Shown in pieces: positions 57,491-64,000 of a DNA stretch of 64,000 bases. Position 1 is the first letter of the stretch. Each line of letters starts with the position of its first letter. The notes under the pieces were generated by a model that was not told the origin of the DNA, did not search any database, and saw only the letters and a program-made list of their open reading frames with translations. The position numbers were made by a program, and so were the translations under genes. The stretch comes from Hofstenia miamia. Lineage: Eukaryota > Xenacoelomorpha > Acoela. The stretch covers positions 208,786-272,785 of the forward strand of contig SCFE01000061.1 of NCBI GenBank assembly GCA_004352715.1, in the 5' to 3' direction.

Positions 57491-60246
57491 TATCCGACAA
57501 TGTTTGCTATTTGGGAATATCTTCAGAAAATTAGAAAAGCAATAATTAAGCGTAGCAGAATTTATTTCACTTGTTGAAAATTAAATACACCGACTGCAGT
57601 TCAGGAAACCACATTGAATTACCTTTGGTGCTTGAGAAGGAAAAGATGTGTCGAATATTCACGCTCGATAGATTTTAACACCTCATATGTCTTTCAAGTC
57701 ATGCAGATTTACGTTTACAAAGATTAGGTGTTATTGACAAAAAATGCGCAAAATTAAATGGAACAATAATGGAAAAATGTTTTTAATCAAGACAGAATTG
57801 CTTTTCACCCACGCCGCACTTCATTAAGTTAAGAGATTTCTTTACATCCTTATGAAACTTAATTCAGTCGCGCCATTTGTTGAAAGCTGGAGTAAACCTT
57901 AACTTAAAACTTACATGAAAATTTGACTTGGAAATTACATGGGTTATGCTACGCAAGATAAGAGTTGTACAAATAGATGCCAATAAATAAAAAATCGAAT
58001 TCTTTTTAATGTAAATTAGAAACCCCTTTATAATAGAAAGACTTTTTCCCCATTTTGTTTGCCTCAAACCTTCGAATTATGATCGCATCTAAATATAACG
58101 GATAATCAACGGAAATATTTTCTCCGAATAACTGGTCTGGTCTTAACCTTGTCAATTAATTTCTTAAGATTGATTAATCGCCGATAAATTAGCAGCGGCT
58201 TTAGAACTAATTGAGGTGCAACTCAGGGTTGCGGGCAAATTTAATCCATTTCCATATTTGCAATATAAATTTGGATAATCAACTCATAAGTCAAGTTCGG
58301 GCAAAGAAAATTAGTTCAAATATTGTTATTTGCTTATGATGAACAAATCGACGATTAATGGATGGATACTAGAAACGCAATGGCGATTAATCGAGATCAA
58401 CGTTTGATTACTCCTGTCATGCAATGATATATTTACTCAACAATATGTCTGTTGCTAAAACTTAAACCCTATAACAATTAATAAATTAGGAAGAACACCT
58501 AGCAAGTTGGGCAAAAGTATTAAAGGATTTTTGTATCAGTGTGGCTTTTTATAATACTAAGATTATGAAGTAAAAAGTAAATTAACCACATGCGACTCAA
58601 GGCGAATGTTCCGTGGAATTGTGCAGCTTGAATTGTGGAAAGACTATTCAACATGTAGTCTATATTTTTGAAATATAGTACGAATTGAGTTCTATATTTA
58701 AACTCCAAGACATATACAGATAATTAAAATAAATTGCATTTTCAATTGGTAATTATTGAGAACAAGAACAAATTATTTCCTGACAGTTGCAGTCTTAATG
58801 CAGTGCTATAATTAGTTCCAGTGTATCTTGCAGTCTACCATTAATTTATATTCACTGTCCCTTTTTCCTTTCACATAACATTGAAGACAACTGTTGGATA
58901 ATACAGATCTTCTAAATAATTTTATAATTAGTCGCATCCTATTAATTACTACATTTATGTCATTATGTAACATCAGCCACGTCTTCACCTTCTCATTTAG
59001 TTTCAACAATGTCATCGATGTGCAAATCATCACATGCTGAATCGGATTATGCAGCGACTCACAGCCCGCTAAATGGACATCATGAGCAAGGCAAAAATTA
59101 TGGAAACATTGGCATTTTAAGACCTTTATTAAATTATATCATCTTTGCAAAAAGCATTGATATCCAAGGAAATATCGATCATAATCAAACAAATGTTTCT
59201 TGATAAGCTCAATAATACATTAGCTGACATTGTTCCATTAATACGAATGAGAGAATCAACGATGCCAATTCAAACCGCAACCACAAACGCAAATTATATT
59301 CTTATATCAAATGCCATTGCTACAAGACATATTTGAAAGCAAACACAATACTCTAATCAAGATATAGAATGCACACACACACACAAAGCTTAAATATCTT
59401 AAAGTACTGCTAGGGTCAAAATCGTGAAAATTTTCTAAAACGTCAGAATTGTGTTGTATTGATACTTACCATTTTGAGTAATCAGGTTTTCAGAATTTCA
59501 GAACAGAAAGGCTTCATGGATAAGGATAAGAACGAGTAGGCCAAAGTTTTATTGTGTTGAAAAAGGTTGCTCTAAGAATTTGAACTTGATTTTCTCAGAA
59601 CCAGAATTTCAGCGGTTTTTCAATATTTGATAAGCCATAGGAAGGACATTTTTAGTTCAATTCATATGACACTTTGTGTGTTTTTATAATCGGTAGCTAG
59701 GACTAAAATCAACAATCTTTCAGTATGCAGGATGGTTTGTGAAATGTTTAAATATTTCGTGATTTGAAGCTGTAAAATTGGCCTATATTATTGATATATA
59801 GATGACTGGAATTAAGTAAACATATATTTCACCCTGTATTTTAGGCTTGAATTCTTAAGGGATTATGGGAGTTCACTTAGGGGTGACATAGCTAGTTGGG
59901 AAACATTGCCAGAATTCTTACTATTGATCAGAGATCTATATGGTACACAAACCATTTGTGCAGTCAAAACCGAAAATAATAGTTATTTTACCCTTATGTA
60001 CCTTAAAGAAAACAGTTGATTTTCATAGGGATTTCTAATATTTGGGCGGCTTTCAGGATTTGGCTGCGACACATATTAAACAATGGGACATAATATGTAT
60101 AAAGTTTGTTAACAAATGAATTATCCGAATTATTTAATGCTTGTGTATGATTTATACTGCTCGCAAAGTTGACCCGAGGGCCACATTAACATTGGGTATT
60201 TTAAAAATTCTATTTTCCATTCAAATATTTCTGTTTCGATTAAATA
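57491..60246. other. No recognisable gene
   Basis: Short frames at 58812-59033 (minus) and 59009-59336 (plus) show no known motif. A hAT-terminus-like CAGGGTTGCGGGCAAATT occurs at 58224 without a partner. A strong donor-like sequence on the minus strand (ATG|GTAAGTATC) lies at about 59464-59472. Confidence 0.4.
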
Positions 60247-60664
60247 CAGGGTGGTTGGAAAGTCGCTCCCTGATTCTACTTAGCTATACCTTCAGAAGTA
60301 AACGGTCCTTTGATTGAACTTTAAGATTACATGAGACCTGCCATTTCATATGACAAATCATCAAACTGTTCAACCAATTAGAATGTATGATAACCCCTAT
60401 GTCCGTGCAAATTATCCGGTATATTAGTTCGTTACATGAAATTTAATCACAACATTTTTGCTCCTGAATTCTTAAGACCAGCAACGGAACAGGTATCGAT
60501 AAGACGTAGACAGTGTATTCATACACATGTTGCAAACATTGAATTGTAATTTTTTTGAAGATCTAAATGGCATGATTCATGGAATAATATAAAATTAGCT
60601 TTGATTTTTTAGTAAATGTAATTCTTTGTTTTTAGGCTTCTATAACTAATGTGCAACTATCCAA

Positions 60665-62166
60665 TAGGGATGGGCCAGAATCCGGTAAAATCAGCAATTA
60701 CACAATCGGATATCCGGTATTCGGTAAAATTTAACTAGCTTACAGGATTTTACCGGATAATATATTTTGAAATAAAACTTGATTTAAAAATTGAATTATC
60801 GAGGAAAAAGCTATATTTTATCCATGATATGGAAGTTGCCATGCAACCAAAACAAGTTTTCTCTGACATTTCAGGAAGTAGTCTATATAATTTTTATTTA
60901 TTTTCATTCGATATTAATTGAGAACTAAGGTTGTTCTTCATTAATAATTATAGAGCAACCAAAAGTAATAAAAGTAATATTTTTCTGTCGGGCTATTGTG
61001 CAGTCTGCTTAAAATGAGATGGTTTTCGAGCCTGGGATGCAGTTAAATAGGAAGTTAAAAAATAATAGAAGTCATTTTTTGAAAAATACGGTAATATTTG
61101 TGGCTGAAATGTCATAAATGGCATATTTTGGCATAGTTTCATTAAATTAAGAAAAAAACTTAAAAATTAATGCTGGATTGTGACTGCTTTAAATAATTTG
61201 AAATAGAATATTTATTCAATTTCAATTAATGTACACAACTCCCGAGAAGATAAATTGCTAGCTAGTTGTTGACCCGACCTAGTTGGTCGACGCGTTTCTA
61301 GGACTGGCCATGTATGCTGGCAGCTAAAACTATATTAAAGGAAATATATATATATANNNNNNNNNNNNNNNNNNNNNNNNNNNNNNNNNNNNNNNNNNNN
61401 NNNNNNNNNNNNNNNNNNNNNNNNNNNNNNNNNNNNNNNNNNNNNNNNNNNNNNNNNNNNNNNNNNNNNNNNNNNNNNNNNNNNNNNNNNNNNNNNNNNN
61501 NNNATATATATATATATTTCATGGATTTAGAAATGCACATGTGTTGCAGAACTGTGCCATGCGTATTAACGCAAAATATATGAGGTTTGACAATCTAATT
61601 ACTTTAATTAAGGCTGTTATGATAAAAATCAAAGTTCTTCAATGTTTGACAGAGTTGAAATTAAAGCAGATGTTCCCTTGATCCCGGAAATGATACTCTT
61701 GAAATAATCGCATATACATGTCACAATTAGAAAATACCGGTTTCACTGCTATAATCGAAAGAAACGGGATGGACATTTAATCGGAATAGCATGCCAAGTT
61801 CTCTATTTTCAGACAACTCTTGGCCTATGCCAGAAATCTTAACCACAATATATGGAAATTTATGTTCTGCACTTAGTGAAGCAGTTGCTTTAAATAATCA
61901 TGTATTTGTTTTATATCTTGTTCTCAGTAATAGAAAAACGTTTTATATTGCCTAAATAAATCATTTTGAAAAATAGATGATCATATTTTACGGCATATTT
62001 AACTAAATTCCGTCATATTTTGTCATAAAAATAAGGTCATATTTTGCTTTTTGAAATTAATATTTGTGGTTGCCCTAAAAAAATTGAACAATATATTATC
62101 CGGTATCCGGCAGTCAAATTATCCGGTATCCGGTAAATTCTATTCACTATCCGGATCCCATCCCTA
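60665..62166. mobile_element. hAT-type element, 1502 bp, inside a mariner end
   Basis: TIR TAGGGATGGG on the left, and CCCATCCCTA on the right. Perfect 8-bp duplication CTATCCAA (60657-60664 and 62167-62174), which belongs to the mariner terminal repeat. ATCCGGTATCCGG words are iterated inside both ends. Internal N gap at 61357-61503 flanked by (AT)n. No transposase seen. Confidence 0.95.
61336..61516. repeat. (AT)n microsatellite with 147-N gap
   Basis: AT repeats on both sides of Ns at 61357-61503. Confidence 0.95.
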
Positions 62167-62759
62167 CTATCCAACCACCCTGAATTTTGTTGATGACCGA
62201 CATCCGTAGTCGTACGGCCTTCTACTAATCATTGTGAAATAATAAAATCTGAAAATTTAAAATCACTTCACCATTAATATCAAGCGCTAAACCGCAAAAA
62301 TTTAACTAGAGAAGAATGAATGAAATATTTTCAAGCGAGATTCCGCTGTTGCTTTAAATGGCAGTGTGTTTCAGTTATCAGAACTCTGACGCATACATTT
62401 CAGAGAGAAATAATAAGTAATGTTTTTCAAATGTGTTTATTATCTATTAATTAAATCACAGAATACATCTGTTTCAAATACCACGATTTCGCAGATTGAT
62501 CTCAACTCACAACAAAGAGTCAGAATGAGAAATCAAGCAATAAACCCGTAAAAGATCGCAATAGCCAACTGTCCCATATTATCTCAAATTACTATAAATG
62601 TCACAATACTTGTTGTGATGCTCGGGCGATACACATCCCTTGCAATATAAACATCCTATGTTGAGAAATGTAATAAAACATTTGATAAATAGATTACCAA
62701 CAAAATTTTAAATTTTGTTGCAATTCATCAACTCCGATTATAATCGACTTCATCAAATC

Positions 62760-63010
62760 TATCAATGAAAGTGTCGGGAATTTTGTTCAAAATTTCAAGT
62801 ACTACGTTTTCAAGTGTCTCAGGTGTGAGTTTCATTAATCTCATTCAGTTTTTCCTCAAGCCCACATATTTTCCATGGGGCTGCAATCGGGATTATAGGT
62901 TGGCCTTAGCAACAATGCTCTTAAACCACTGTATCACCGTCACCGGTCGAGCACGTTGAAAAATAGATATTCCCAATATAAATGCTAACCACTTCTAGTA
63001 ACTAAATATA
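62760..63010 (-). pseudogene. Tc1/mariner transposase C-terminal remnant
   Basis: The minus frame reads YNPDCSPMENMWA (about 62865-62903), corresponding to the SPDLNPIENxW block with the last catalytic residue. Before it lies WFKSIVAKANL. After it, across frameshifts, come TPETLENVVLEILNKIPDTF, a normal C-terminal continuation. Confidence 0.55.
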
Positions 63011-63535
63011 TACCTCCGCGTTGCAATTTCGAGGAATTTTCATCAGAAGCACATATTTATCCAACCAGCAGGTTCATGTGTACTACAAAAATTAAATACA
63101 TTTTATGTCTGTCAATAATAAACATCTAATGATGGAATTTGCCTCCAATAGCAAAAACTTTTTGGAGGTAGTTGTACTAGTGTAATGTATTTATTATAGT
63201 TTCTAGAAAATAATGCACAAAAGGCATTAAATCAATTTTTTCCAAAATTAACTTTCTGATATATACAGCAATAATGGCGATTTTTATCTCGGTAAGAAAA
63301 GATAGATATTTCTGAATTTTTTCAGGGTTATCTGGATCATTCGTAGAAAAGCTTAAAGACAAATTCTTAGGTATTTTGTCATTTCGTTCAATTTTTATTG
63401 TAGTATCAAATTTTCAATGAAACATGTACAAAGTAGTTTTAATATTTTGTATGTGAAATCTATTTAATTTTGTTTTAGAAACAGTTTTTTTTAGAAATAC
63501 TTAGAGATTTTAAATCTTAAAACAAAACACGCTAT
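63011..63535. other. No recognisable gene
   Basis: A 61-codon minus frame at 63177-63362 has no recognised motif. Confidence 0.4.
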
Positions 63536-63662
63536 CTGTATAACTTTTATGCCACCGCAAGTTATTTCAATTCTATCGCTAAGCACCGCAATTGGGTTAT
63601 TCGCTACCGAGGTACACCGCAACGCGGCATACCGCAGTATTGCCCCACCGCAGTCATCTCTA
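63536..63662. mobile_element. Terminal fragment of a hAT element related to the 54-kb one
   Basis: Ends CCGCAGTCATCTCTA at 63662 with repeated ACCGCA/GCGGCATACCGC words, like the GCGGT-rich terminus TAGAGATGAGCGCGG at 54243. The partner end was not found. Confidence 0.5.
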
Positions 63663-64000
63663 ACTCTGATCGTCTGATCGCTTTAATACGAAGCAGTTTT
63701 AGACGGAGTCTACAACAATCCTAACAACCTAATACATCAGTAGAATACACGTCTGTTGGAAATTACACATGAGAAGTAATTTAAAATATTTTCTAAATAA
63801 CTAAAGCAAATCAACAGGGATTTAAGTCAGTAAATACACTGCAAAGCGGTGATTCGTAACAGCTTGGTGATCCGACATTTGAATTGCGCAAAACAGTTTT
63901 CTCAAGAGAATGGTCTCATTTGAGATAATCACTTATTTTCTCGCTGACAAAACTATTATATTCAGTGAATTACATTCTTTTGGCATTTTGCAAATGCATG
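63663..64000. other. Window end, no recognised feature
   Basis: Nothing identified. Confidence 0.4.

Larger units (their letters stand above)
60247..62182 (+). mobile_element. Mariner-like deletion derivative split by a hAT element
   Basis: The left end CAGGGTGGTTGGAAAG and the right end (inverse CAGGGTGGTTGGATAG) are a terminal pair. Just before the interruption (about 60480-60543) a frame reads PATEQVSIRRRQCIHTHVANIE, like the extreme C-terminus of Tc/mariner transposases (I..R...C....G.hiE). Without the inserted hAT the element is about 430 bp. Confidence 0.7.

Noticed and set aside
58224-58245. hAT terminus CAGGGTTGCGGGCAAATT
   Set aside because: No matching right end or target duplication in reach; a similar word at 12053 shows it may be a dispersed scrap.
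59442-59475. Candidate first exon of the Cys-rich membrane gene (ATG directly before a GTAAGT donor)
   Set aside because: It would end in phase 0, while the next known exon needs phase 1, and it encodes no signal peptide.

Overview
This is a eukaryotic, strongly AT-rich stretch (introns, polypyrimidine-AG acceptors, GT donors, (AT)n microsatellites next to assembly gaps). Two conserved animal genes and a heavy load of DNA transposons point to an invertebrate, most likely an arthropod. A crustacean such as a copepod is only a guess. I see no operons, CRISPR arrays, rRNA or tRNA.

Layout. (1) 1-5.7 kb: the 5' coding exons of an R3H-domain gene of the encore/R3HDM/ARPP21 family on the minus strand. 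Its next intron carries a Tc1 deletion derivative and a decayed P-element transposase. (2) 5.7-8.4 kb: the spacer between this gene and a divergently transcribed neighbour, including a 179-bp exact duplication around a 21-N gap that looks like an assembly artefact. (3) 8.45-20.1 kb: a complete six-coding-exon TDP-43 (TARDBP/TBPH) gene on the plus strand, predicted 400 aa, with all splice phases consistent. Its introns hold a LINE tail, a piggyBac pseudogene and an IS630/Tc1-type element with a second element nested in it. (4) 20.7-34 kb: a retroelement and transposon graveyard (several minus-strand LINE pieces, a hAT MITE, a hAT-like transposase relic). (5) 34.7-43.2 kb: the last three exons of a minus-strand gene for a small cysteine-rich single-pass membrane protein resembling the Shisa/WBP1/VOPP1 (STMC6) architecture; its long intron contains a mariner with an intact N-terminal DNA-binding region, a pogo-like element and a hAT inside a hAT. 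(6) 43.4-64 kb: no host gene found, but many elements whose ends can be paired by terminal inverted repeats (TIRs) and target-site duplications (TSDs), several nested.

The main results are the TDP-43 and R3H gene models, the cysteine-rich membrane gene, and a catalogue of element boundaries with nesting order. I found no convincing new multi-gene system. Product names rest on motif recognition, not database searches.
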